Assembly (NCBI GenBank): GCA_031553835.1
Contig: JAVBKX010000022.1
Span: 1 to 23,451, forward strand
Length of the DNA: 23,451 nucleotides
Direction of reading: 5' to 3'
From: JAVBKX01 sp031553835
Lineage (GTDB): Bacteria > Bacteroidota > Bacteroidia > Bacteroidales > Azobacteroidaceae
Shown here one piece after another: positions 1-7,980 of the stretch (position 1 is its first letter; the number at the start of each line of letters is the position of its first letter). The position numbers and the translations under genes were made by a program. The notes under the pieces were generated by a model. It did not search any database and had not been told where the DNA came from. It saw nothing but the letters and a program-made list of their open reading frames with translations.

Positions 1-21
1 TTTTCCTGTTTGTTGATAAAA

Positions 22-55
22 TTGACCGATTTTCATCCATATTTGACCGATTTTC
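22..55 (+). repeat. Exact 13-bp direct repeat, 21-bp period
   Basis: The sequence TTGACCGATTTTC occurs at 22-34 and again, without mismatch, at 43-55. The copies start 21 bp apart, which is two helical turns, so a bound protein pair would sit on the same DNA face. They end about 26 bp before a promoter-like box at 82-89. This is what an activator site looks like, but the regulator is unknown and further copies may lie left of the window. Confidence 0.5.
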
Positions 56-81
56 GCTGTTATTACACAAATATTTTACCA

Positions 82-89
82 TATATTTG
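82..89 (+). promoter_or_regulatory. Bacteroidota-type -7 promoter box candidate
   Basis: TATATTTG matches the Bacteroidota -7 consensus TAnnTTTG exactly and lies 31 bp before the ATG at 121. No good -33 TTTG element is visible at the expected distance. The direct repeat at 22-55 just upstream might mean that activation is needed. The promoter would now drive only decayed coding sequence. Confidence 0.35.
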
Positions 90-120
90 CAAACGATTAC
101 TTTAAATTCAAATAATACTA

Positions 121-310
121 ATGAAAATAAAGACACAAATATTTATATACTTATTTATATTGCTCTCTATTTTCTCCTACAAACAAAATAATAAACGTAC
201 GGAAGCAGAACAAATCGTCAAGGGATGGATTGGAAAAGGAATGCACCTATTCCATCTCCAATACCGGAGCCTCTCCACTCATCATCCAACAACTGACGAT
301 TCGCCCATAA
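121..310 (+). pseudogene. Decayed DUF1573-like envelope protein, N-terminal fragment
   Basis: An ATG at 121 opens a frame with a hydrophobic N-terminal segment, MKIKTQIFIYLFILLSIFS, followed by EAEQIVKGWIGKG. This resembles the start of small Bacteroidales envelope proteins that carry a W-x-GKE motif after the signal sequence. That frame loses similarity at about 240. The +2 frame then reads YSISNTGASPLIIQQLTI (about 245-301), which has the F-x-x-x-NTG-x-x-PL-I pattern of DUF1573 domains, and stops at 308. The two halves are out of frame, as expected for a deletion or frameshift. Reading frame 2 continues to 518 with only two stops (308 and 350), but I do not recognise that part. Family assignment is by pattern only. 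Confidence 0.4.
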
Positions 311-418
311 AACTGGGAAGCAGTGGCGCAACGAGTTAGAAACAGAATATAAATCAAGGGAAAAAAGGGGCGGAAAATTGTCGAATCCCGCAAAGAACAG
401 GCAATTGCAACCGCCCCG

Positions 419-442
419 GACTCTCTGCTAAACAAGAGAGTC
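419..442. repeat. 8-bp perfect stem-loop
   Basis: GACTCTCT (419-426) and AGAGAGTC (435-442) form a perfect 8-bp stem with an 8-nt loop. Next to it, GGGGCGG (367-373) and CCGCCCC (411-417) form a second dyad with a 37-nt loop. Read on the minus strand, the second dyad is followed by six T residues, like a long-loop terminator. The sequence lies in decayed coding DNA, so the structures may be accidental. Confidence 0.3.
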
Positions 443-537
443 ATAATGATGACGTCACAAAGGTACAAAGAAATCGGCAAATTCCGAAGGATTCGAACCC
501 ATGTGGTTTACAGTTGTTGAAAGGATAGAAACAACTA

Positions 538-705
538 ATGATTAAGAAAAACGAAACAAGAGAAGAGAAATCGAATATGATTAATGAGTTAACACATGTT
601 AGAATAAAAATAAATAGCATCAATTTTGACACTATAAAAATCGGCGAAGAAGTAAAGATACAATTCATAGTAGAAAATATAGGAAAGAAAGCATTAATTA
701 CTTGA
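538..705 (+). pseudogene. Second DUF1573-like fragment, 55 codons
   Basis: ATG at 538 opens a 55-codon frame ending at TGA 703-705. Its end reads INSINFDTIKIGEEVKIQF and then IVENIGKKALIT. This matches the first half of a DUF1573 domain: FD-x-G-x-I-x-x-GE followed by F-x-x-x-N-x-GK-x-x-L-I. The domain then stops exactly where the family normally continues with its CGC-type segment. No signal peptide is present, so it cannot be an intact exported protein. In the domain alignment it overlaps the fragment at 245-301, so the remnants come from two domains or two gene copies. It ends 29 bp from the convergent MFS gene. Confidence 0.4.
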
Positions 706-734
706 ATATGCAGAGAAATCCGAAAAAGGATAAA

Positions 735-2129
735 TCAGTCCCTGCGAGTTAATGTTTTTTCCAATTCTTCCAATGATTTGCCTTTCGTTTCCGGAATTAT
801 TTTCCAGGAAAAGAGAAATCCGAAGAAACAGATCCCTGCATACAAACAAAATGTACCTCCTGTTCCCAACCCGCTGTTGAGGAACGGGAAGGTATAGGTA
901 AGGAAGAAGCAGGCGATCCAAAGCGCCGCAGTTCCAACTGCCATGGCAACGCCCCGAACGGCATTCGGAAATATTTCGGAAAGTAAAACCCAGGTAATTG
1001 GCCCCAGCGACATAGCATAAAGCGCAATAGCACAAACAACCAGTATTACCATAAAAATACCGCTCATACCTGCAAAATAGCAAGAGCCAAGAACAGCATA
1101 TACAATCGCTAATCCTATTGTGCCTATCATCATCAGTTTTTTGCGTCCTAATCTATCGACAGTAAATATGGCGACAAAAGTAAAAACAAGATTGGCGATT
1201 CCGGTAATAACAATATTCAGCAAAATATCTGAAACGCCATATCCGGCAGACTGAAAAATTTCCTGGGCATAATTGAAAATAACATTAGTACCACTCCATT
1301 GCGACAATACCGGAACCAAAATCCCAATCAGCAATATCAAACGCATTTTCTTAGAAAACAATGATTTTAATGCTGCAAAACCAAAACGGTGTTCTGAAAC
1401 AGCATGGGTATAATCTGTTAATTCTGCCATCGCATACGCTTCATTTCCTATTTTTCGTAATACAATGAAGGCCGAATCATTTTTTTGAGTCTGAACCAAC
1501 CAACGGGGGCTTTCCGGGATAAAGAAAGCCAAGACAAAGAAAATAGCCGATGGAATACAAACAGCCCAAAACATCCAACGCCATCCCAGTTGTCCATTCC
1601 AGGAAGCAGCGATTTCCAACATGGAAGCATGCGTTGCTACCGGTTCGGCAATCAACATATTGACAATTTGCGCACTCAAAATTCCTACAACAATCGAAAG
1701 CTGATTTAACGTAACTAATTTTCCACGGATGGGAGTCGGAGCCACTTCGGCAATATACATCGGCGAGACATCGGCCGCCAGGCCAATCGCAATGCCTCCA
1801 ACAAAACGGGCAATCACAAACCAGGCAAAATTATTTGCTCCTCCTGTAGCCAAGGAGGAAACAAAAAATGCAGCAGCAGCCAGTAACAACAACTTTTTTC
1901 GACCATATTTATCGGCCAGGATTCCTGCGGTGGTAGCGCCAAACAAACAGCCAAGCAGGGCAATACTCATGGCAACAGCCTGCATCAAAGTACTGTTATG
2001 AATATTGAAAAATGCTTCATAAAATGGCTTGGCTCCGCCGATTACTACCCAATCATAGCCAAACAGCAAACCTCCCATGGCAGATGTTATGCAAATGAAA
2101 TAAACAAAACGTTTATTGTATGTTTTCAT
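735..2129 (-). CDS. Sugar porter family MFS transporter (sugar/H+ symporter)
   Basis: This 464-residue protein is an inner-membrane major facilitator of the sugar porter family (XylE/GalP/AraE type), which imports a monosaccharide with protons. It shows about 12 hydrophobic segments and the family signatures: GLLFGYD near the first helix (20-26), ADKYGRKK (72-79) in the loop between helices 2 and 3, PESPRWLV (205-212) before the central loop, VDRLGRKK in the second half and PETKGKSLEELE (446-457) at the end. The length is normal. The start codon lies 1 bp after the stop of the upstream glycosidase gene, so the two are almost certainly co-transcribed. As the last gene of the PUL it probably imports the sugar released by the glycosidases. 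The substrate (galactose, xylose or a methylated sugar) cannot be read from the sequence. Confidence 0.93.
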   Translation of the reverse strand: MKTYNKRFVYFICITSAMGGLLFGYDWVVIGGAKPFYEAFFNIHNSTLMQAVAMSIALLGCLFGATTAGILADKYGRKKLLLLAAAAFFVSSLATGGANNFAWFVIARFVGGIAIGLAADVSPMYIAEVAPTPIRGKLVTLNQLSIVVGILSAQIVNMLIAEPVATHASMLEIAASWNGQLGWRWMFWAVCIPSAIFFVLAFFIPESPRWLVQTQKNDSAFIVLRKIGNEAYAMAELTDYTHAVSEHRFGFAALKSLFSKKMRLILLIGILVPVLSQWSGTNVIFNYAQEIFQSAGYGVSDILLNIVITGIANLVFTFVAIFTVDRLGRKKLMMIGTIGLAIVYAVLGSCYFAGMSGIFMVILVVCAIALYAMSLGPITWVLLSEIFPNAVRGVAMAVGTAALWIACFFLTYTFPFLNSGLGTGGTFCLYAGICFFGFLFSWKIIPETKGKSLEELEKTLTRRD

Positions 2130-2130
2130 A

Positions 2131-4470
2131 TTATTGTTTGATAAATTTCAAAACTTCCTGTTTTTCTGTTCCTTGCAAAATCAAAAAATAAATGCCAGGA
2201 CTCAAAATTCGTGTATTGATTTTCCCTAAACTCAAATCTTCCAATTGCCAAATTTTTTTACCTTGCAATGTATAAATTTCATAACCACTGAAAATTAGCG
2301 GCATTTTACTATCTATGTAAAGATAATCACTACAAGGGTTAGGAAAAATCCTAACCCTGTTGTTTTGTATCATATCGTCAGAAGTGTCGGCCGCAGGATA
2401 AATTTTTAAAATACGGGCATCCGTACGGGTCACTGTAAATGTTAATTCCGTTTGTGTTGCCGGAATCACCGTCTTTGTATCCATCCACAACTCATGCATC
2501 ACATATGATTGCCCTGCCGGAAGATTCACCCGGCTATAATCAACAGTAAACTTCTTTTGAGAAGGGACAGAGGAAAAATGATAAGCTGCCAAATACAATG
2601 TGTCGCCAATCCATTGCATGTACAAATCAGCCGGTCTATCGCCCCATCCTCCTTCTACCGGACGAAACGATTTTCCAGTTTTTCCCAGTTTGGTGATTTC
2701 TGTTTTTTTCGCAAATTCAACCGCTGTTTTGCGTGTTAAATCCGTACAATTGGTAAAATCATCGCCAAACATTGTCATTCCGGTGGTAACAACCGATGTC
2801 ATACGCACTCGGTTGACATTAACCGGATGCTTGGAATAAGTTCCCGGATATGGATTATTATTAGTAAAAATACCGAAAACCATAATATCCGGATTATTAC
2901 AAAAATACACTCGGTCTAACCACCAACCATGCGCCAACGCATTGAGTTGATATTCCGTATCGGCCATCGCCCCATAATTTTCACAACAAATATGGCGGGT
3001 ATGCGCATATTGAGAAGGAAACAAAGGAGCGATCCCCAAATTGAGAAACATCCGTCCGTCAATATATTTCACCAAATGGTCAAAACCCTCATTATAAGCC
3101 TGAATGCCGGTAGTTACTTCCGGATCATACCAGGAATCGGCTTCCTGGCATCCATGACTCATAAAATCAATTTTATAGTATTCGTATCCATCGCGGATAA
3201 ACTGATCGACATAATATTCATTACGCATCTTGGTTCCGGGATGTGTCGGATCCAGGGCATAACCATTGTTCAGCATCCGTTTAGCGCCATTTACTTTGAG
3301 GTGAATATCGCCATAGGTATATTGATTGTTAGTTCCCTCCACCATACGGTTTTCATTCCCGCTCCAATCGGAAAACGGCGTCCAGTATATCCCTGCTTTT
3401 TGCCCCCGTTCATGAATATCAGCTACCAATCGCCGGCGATTTTGATAAGTCATATTATCCCAAAAAGCATCCAGACTCATATAGACCGTTCCATCATTGA
3501 AAAAGGCAGCTTGCAACGAATCGGCAAAAAATTTGGAAACGCCATCAGCGATCGGATAAGAAAGGTTCATGTGAGCATTGCCCCAACTGTTCCAACCGAA
3601 AGGTACTCCCGATTTCCATTCCAATTTGGGAGTGACCATGGCGTTTACATCCGCATACGTTTCCATACCGGTGCGCCAATCGCCAAAATAGCCGACAAAT
3701 ATTTTCGGAGATTTGATCATTGTCCCTTTTACTTTACCATGAGGAAGGAGATCGCGTGTAGAAGGAGCTGTTCCTGCGGCATTGGTAGCTATTCCTCCAA
3801 ATATTTCCAGCGAATTCATCTGATTATTAGTATTCACTTGATACACCACTCCGGTTTTCCAGCGGTCATGTTCTACAGAACCCATGACTAATCCATTACG
3901 GTTCGATTTATTGAAAAGACAGCCGACTTCGTAACTGGTGTAAGTATTATCCGTAAAAATATTGGAAGCATACCTTACCCATGCATCGTTGTCGAATGGA
4001 ACCGCCAACGTTACATTTTCACCGGCAACATCCGGTAAAAATGCCGTTGTATTGGAAGTATTGACCGGTGACATATAATTGGATGCAAGGAGATCATTAG
4101 AAGTAACTTTTAATTCCGTCAATATATAATGGCCATGTGCATACAAAAAATACGAATGAATAGCCTGAAAAGCGGGTGTCGCATTATTATATTGAATGTC
4201 AATACGTTTACCTTCTCCAAATATATCCGAATAATTTTCCTGCACATCTATTCCTGCAAAAATTAAAGAAGTACAAGGAAAACGCATATCGTCTAATTTG
4301 AAAACGGCTGCACTGTTGGCAATCAACAGTACGCCATTTTTCGAAATATTCGCAGCCCCGTTTGAATCGGAAATATCCAATTTCCAGGCGCCTTGTTCGA
4401 CAATGACGGCAACAATCGCCTGACAGCTAAATAGTACAAAAAATAAAACGACCAGGATATACTTATTCAT
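2131..4470 (-). CDS. T9SS-exported alpha-galactosidase-like glycosidase (clan GH-D)
   Basis: The 779-residue product has an N-terminal hydrophobic signal, a beta-rich N-terminal region (about 30-280), a TIM-barrel catalytic region (about 285-600), a beta domain and a C-terminal T9SS type A sorting domain (about 705-779, with FPNPCSDYLYI and LSPGIYFLIL). The barrel shows FGWNSWG (291-297), MSLDAFWDN (331-339), GIYWTPFSDW (360-369) and YYKIDF (431-436). D435 is the expected nucleophile in clan GH-D (GH27/GH36/GH31). I infer an alpha-galactosidase or alpha-N-acetylgalactosaminidase, but the family number is uncertain. An LFSC sequence in the signal resembles a lipobox, but the hydrophobic stretch runs past it, so signal peptidase I processing and T9SS export fit better. 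The gaps are 4 bp upstream and 1 bp downstream. Confidence 0.8.
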   Translation of the reverse strand: MNKYILVVLFFVLFSCQAIVAVIVEQGAWKLDISDSNGAANISKNGVLLIANSAAVFKLDDMRFPCTSLIFAGIDVQENYSDIFGEGKRIDIQYNNATPAFQAIHSYFLYAHGHYILTELKVTSNDLLASNYMSPVNTSNTTAFLPDVAGENVTLAVPFDNDAWVRYASNIFTDNTYTSYEVGCLFNKSNRNGLVMGSVEHDRWKTGVVYQVNTNNQMNSLEIFGGIATNAAGTAPSTRDLLPHGKVKGTMIKSPKIFVGYFGDWRTGMETYADVNAMVTPKLEWKSGVPFGWNSWGNAHMNLSYPIADGVSKFFADSLQAAFFNDGTVYMSLDAFWDNMTYQNRRRLVADIHERGQKAGIYWTPFSDWSGNENRMVEGTNNQYTYGDIHLKVNGAKRMLNNGYALDPTHPGTKMRNEYYVDQFIRDGYEYYKIDFMSHGCQEADSWYDPEVTTGIQAYNEGFDHLVKYIDGRMFLNLGIAPLFPSQYAHTRHICCENYGAMADTEYQLNALAHGWWLDRVYFCNNPDIMVFGIFTNNNPYPGTYSKHPVNVNRVRMTSVVTTGMTMFGDDFTNCTDLTRKTAVEFAKKTEITKLGKTGKSFRPVEGGWGDRPADLYMQWIGDTLYLAAYHFSSVPSQKKFTVDYSRVNLPAGQSYVMHELWMDTKTVIPATQTELTFTVTRTDARILKIYPAADTSDDMIQNNRVRIFPNPCSDYLYIDSKMPLIFSGYEIYTLQGKKIWQLEDLSLGKINTRILSPGIYFLILQGTEKQEVLKFIKQ

Positions 4471-4474
4471 AAGT

Positions 4475-6349
4475 TTAAAATACTATTTTCTTGACTATTT
4501 GGGATGCATTCCCCACATTTGTTTCGACTAAATACATTCCGGGTTCCAGTTTACCGCTTGACCAGTTACCACCGGCTCCGACAATCATCTTTCCAAGCAA
4601 TTTACCGTCAATGGTCATAATCCGGCACAATGCATTGTTAGAATTATTATTGCTAATGTAGATGCTCTTATCCACAATATTCACATCAATATTTTCCACA
4701 ATCGCCTGTTTGATATTGCTTCCTTCCTCAAATTTTGCAAAAACGCTCCCTTTCCAACCGTTATCAATCGCTTGCACACCGATTTCGATGTCAGCCGTTT
4801 CCGGAATATAAAGGCTATACTTATTTACAGGAATAAATGTTTGCAAACCGGCAACTTTCAGCATTCCGGTAGCAATATCGGCCGGAACTAAACAATTCAC
4901 TTTACCATCGGGATATTTTGCATAAATGTTGTACCGGATAGCATCTTGCGGTGTAGTATCATCGTGCGATTTATCCCATGACAAATCATAGCAATTTTTC
5001 TGTGTATTATATGTCATTTGTACATTACCCGGTGCTGAAGGAGCCTGGTTAGGCAATATTCCTTCTCTTCCCTGATTCAATGCAAAGAAATTCGGCCAGG
5101 GGCCAAAAGCATCATTGGTTCCATCAGAATCATGAAACCCAAACAAATGCATATCCAACAATCCGTCTTTGTTGATGTCGGCAAAACAAGTAGAACCTTG
5201 GCGTGCAATACCATCTTTCGGAATAAATTCAACCGGAGTGAAGAAAATTCCGTCGCCACTGTTATAGTAGGTTATGTTGTTGGAAGCCCATCCTTGTGTC
5301 AGGAAATCAATCTTTCCATCATTATTGATATCACCCACGGCCAAAACAAAACAGACACCGCCGATATGAGTTTCAGTCTCATCATGCCGGGTAAAACCTC
5401 CCTCCTTATTATTTATAAACACTTTACTGAATCCGCTCCAACTGTTATCATGAAGATTACGGCCAAATTCGACCAGATCTGCATAACCGTCATTATTCAA
5501 ATCAATGAAAGCCGTCTCGCCCTGGTATTGTCCGATAAATTCAATTCCGGGAACATTGGAAAAGGTTCCATTACCATTGTTTTTATACAGATAAGTCATA
5601 CCTCCGACTTCATCTTTATATCCTGAGACCAAAATATCCATCCAACCGTCATGATCGTAATCGGCAGCATCTACAGCGCCTCCATTGATTGGCTCAAAAT
5701 CGGCAGTCCCATCAATCGGATTGGCGATATATTCAAAAGTTCCATCGTTTTTATTTTGGAATAAGGCAACAACCCGCGCCTGGTTATTTCCTTCCCAGAG
5801 TCCGCCTCCGGTATAGCCGGTAATAAGCAGATCAGACCATCCGTCATTGTTGTAATCGAATACCACAATGGCATGAGGATTATGATCGGCTCCACCCCTT
5901 GACAGATAAGGGAATAAATCAGACAAATCCATGTCCCATACCAAATTATAATCCGGAGCCCCTGTATTTTTAAAGAAATCGGTAACAGCATTTCCGGTAT
6001 CATCTTTACCTATTGTAAACAAATCTAAATCTCCATCGTTATCGAAATCGATGAAAGCGGCAGAAGCTTCGCTTTTACCATATAATTCATTGTTTTCGAC
6101 CTGAGTGAAAGTTCCATCGCCATTGCCTTTATACAACCCAACACTGCCTGTCCCCTGACCGGTAATGATGAAGAAGTCTAAAATGCCATCATTGTTAAAA
6201 TCGCCAAAAATACCTTGCCCGTCAGCTGACTGGGGAAGCGTCCCATTTGTGACAGGATTGGTTACAACCTGCCAGGTGACGGTAGGAGGAGTTTCTGCAA
6301 ACATTGCAGTAGAAACTCCCAATACTAAAATAAAAATCAACTTTTTCAT
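4475..6349 (-). CDS. FG-GAP/VCBS-repeat surface protein with T9SS sorting domain
   Basis: The 624-residue protein starts with a clear signal peptide (cleavage near FA/ET, residues 18-19). It carries seven FG-GAP/VCBS-type repeats with calcium-loop sequences, among them FNNDGILD (51-58), FDNDGDLD (102-109), YNNDGWSD, YDHDGWMD, LNNDGYAD, INNDGKID and INKDGLLD (392-399), which predict a beta-propeller. A fibronectin III-like segment follows at about 436-525. A T9SS sorting domain ends the protein (LEPGMYLVE and a terminal VKKIVF). No catalytic motif is seen. It sits between susD and the T9SS glycosidase (4-bp gap to the latter), so it may be a surface glycan-binding protein in the position where other PULs encode SusE/SusF-like proteins. 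That role is an inference. Confidence 0.85.
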   Translation of the reverse strand: MKKLIFILVLGVSTAMFAETPPTVTWQVVTNPVTNGTLPQSADGQGIFGDFNNDGILDFFIITGQGTGSVGLYKGNGDGTFTQVENNELYGKSEASAAFIDFDNDGDLDLFTIGKDDTGNAVTDFFKNTGAPDYNLVWDMDLSDLFPYLSRGGADHNPHAIVVFDYNNDGWSDLLITGYTGGGLWEGNNQARVVALFQNKNDGTFEYIANPIDGTADFEPINGGAVDAADYDHDGWMDILVSGYKDEVGGMTYLYKNNGNGTFSNVPGIEFIGQYQGETAFIDLNNDGYADLVEFGRNLHDNSWSGFSKVFINNKEGGFTRHDETETHIGGVCFVLAVGDINNDGKIDFLTQGWASNNITYYNSGDGIFFTPVEFIPKDGIARQGSTCFADINKDGLLDMHLFGFHDSDGTNDAFGPWPNFFALNQGREGILPNQAPSAPGNVQMTYNTQKNCYDLSWDKSHDDTTPQDAIRYNIYAKYPDGKVNCLVPADIATGMLKVAGLQTFIPVNKYSLYIPETADIEIGVQAIDNGWKGSVFAKFEEGSNIKQAIVENIDVNIVDKSIYISNNNSNNALCRIMTIDGKLLGKMIVGAGGNWSSGKLEPGMYLVETNVGNASQIVKKIVF

Positions 6350-6396
6350 GATTCAATTCAGTTTTAAAGTTAAAGATTCTTCATTTACTCAAATTT

Positions 6397-7962
6397 TTAC
6401 TTAAGTCCCGGATTCTGATCCATGTCGGGATTAATGAAAGGATTTTGTTTCATTTCTACCATAGGAATCGGAAACAATTGATGTTGCTCGCCAATCATCC
6501 CGCTTTGGGACGCCCACTGATTACGTATTTTGACATATTGCGTGAAAAAACCGGTACGAACCAAATCCATTCGTCTCCACCCTTCGGCAGGCAATTCACG
6601 CATACGTTCATCCATCAGTTTCACAATAAATTCGTCTGCCGACATGTTCAGCCACTTATTTTCCTCAGGAAGTATCCCGCCGAAAGCTCTTTTGCGGACA
6701 GTATTGTTTACTAAGTCAATTGCGCCCAAGACATCGCCTGTCCGAGCCATACATTCTGCCAACATCAACAAGGCATCGGCATAACGCAGGTAATACTGGT
6801 TTACCCCGGTATAGAAAAATGATTTGACGCCATCGATGCGGGCATCTTCAAATTTTTTGAAGTGAGGTTTTGTTTGGTCATTTCCAAAACCGGCCGTTGG
6901 AGTCGGTTGTCTTCCTTTATAAATAAAGTTGCTGCGAAGGTTAACCTCTTTACGCAAATCTCCTGTTTCGTAAATATTGACACAATAAGGAGTAGGAAGA
7001 ATAACATCGTAGCCTCCCAACATGCAATTCGGATCGCTCGAACAAGCACGTGAACCTGCAAACCATTGTGCATAGCTGCAATCCGGATATACCGAATTAA
7101 AATAGAAGGTAAAAACTTCTTCAGGACTGTACACTCCTCCTTGCGGCGAATAGCCTCCGGTTTTATATACATCAAATAGATTCGCATAATTTATTTCCAG
7201 GTTAAAGCCGCTCCGGTCTTTCATCTCCTGCAACCATATTTTTGCTTCTGTATAATTGCGATAACCTGATTCGACCGGCGCCGACATATATACTTTAGCA
7301 TAAAGCATGGTTGCAGCCCAAGTTGTAGGAATGCGTCCATCGACCGGACGTTTTTCAGGTAAATATTCTATTGCTTTTTTCAAATCTTTTTCAATAAACT
7401 CATACACTTTACTGAGTTCTTGCCGGGGACCTAATTGGTTTTCCCCATTTACCATGTCAGGCAACGGAATTTTTCCCCAATATTGAGTCAGTTCAAATAA
7501 TATAGCGGCACGGTAAAAAGCCAACTGTCCGGTAAAAAACTGAATCCGGGATAAATCTTCTTCCGATGCACCGCCTTCCATTTGACTGAGATAGTATAGC
7601 CCTTCGCTCGCTTGTACAGCCGCCGGCCACCGCGCATTCCACAATTCGGCAACGGCAGAATTTTCAGAATCATAATAACCGTCGAAGCGATCAAAGGCAG
7701 CGCTAAGCGCCTCGGTTCTCATCTGATATTCACCCAGTTGAGCCTCATCAGTTCCAAGCATACTATAAAAGGCTTTCCGGTTGACGCGTGTATCGCGCCA
7801 TTTATAATAAATTCCAAAATTAAATGCCTGTACATTATCCAAACTACTGAAAACTTGCCTGGTCGAGAATCTCGTTTGAGGATCCTGAGTCAAAAAATCG
7901 TCCTGACATGAACATGCTAATAAAGCCAGGATATATAGGATGATTCGATTTTGTGTTTTCAT
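6397..7962 (-). CDS. susD: SusD/RagB family outer-membrane glycan-binding lipoprotein
   Basis: This is a 521-residue SusD homologue. It starts with a lipoprotein signal (LLAC at 14-17, with a second cysteine at 19). The mature N-terminus, DDFLTQDPQTRFS, is the usual SusD start, and the conserved SusD N-terminal and RagB regions follow, including WNARWPAA, YFNSVYPDC, YLRYADALLMLAE and the ending NPFINPDMDQNPGLK. SusD proteins cap the SusC channel on the cell surface and bind the oligosaccharide before transport. The gene starts 18 bp after susC, as is standard for these pairs. The glycan bound cannot be predicted from the sequence alone. Confidence 0.97.
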   Translation of the reverse strand: MKTQNRIILYILALLACSCQDDFLTQDPQTRFSTRQVFSSLDNVQAFNFGIYYKWRDTRVNRKAFYSMLGTDEAQLGEYQMRTEALSAAFDRFDGYYDSENSAVAELWNARWPAAVQASEGLYYLSQMEGGASEEDLSRIQFFTGQLAFYRAAILFELTQYWGKIPLPDMVNGENQLGPRQELSKVYEFIEKDLKKAIEYLPEKRPVDGRIPTTWAATMLYAKVYMSAPVESGYRNYTEAKIWLQEMKDRSGFNLEINYANLFDVYKTGGYSPQGGVYSPEEVFTFYFNSVYPDCSYAQWFAGSRACSSDPNCMLGGYDVILPTPYCVNIYETGDLRKEVNLRSNFIYKGRQPTPTAGFGNDQTKPHFKKFEDARIDGVKSFFYTGVNQYYLRYADALLMLAECMARTGDVLGAIDLVNNTVRKRAFGGILPEENKWLNMSADEFIVKLMDERMRELPAEGWRRMDLVRTGFFTQYVKIRNQWASQSGMIGEQHQLFPIPMVEMKQNPFINPDMDQNPGLK

Positions 7963-7980
7963 CTCCTTATGGGTTATTGA

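Noticed and set aside
479..520. A tRNA-like T-loop on the minus strand (GGGTTCGAATCC) with CTGTAAA, like a Tyr anticodon loop, just before it.
   Set aside because: The spacing between the two loops is about 6 nt too short, the anticodon and acceptor stems do not pair, and the T stem has mismatches. At best it is a decayed relic.
2929..3891. A 320-codon open frame on the plus strand opposite the T9SS glycosidase gene.
   Set aside because: It lies fully antisense to a gene with clear catalytic and sorting motifs, its translation has no recognisable domain, and long antisense frames follow from the codon use of the real gene.
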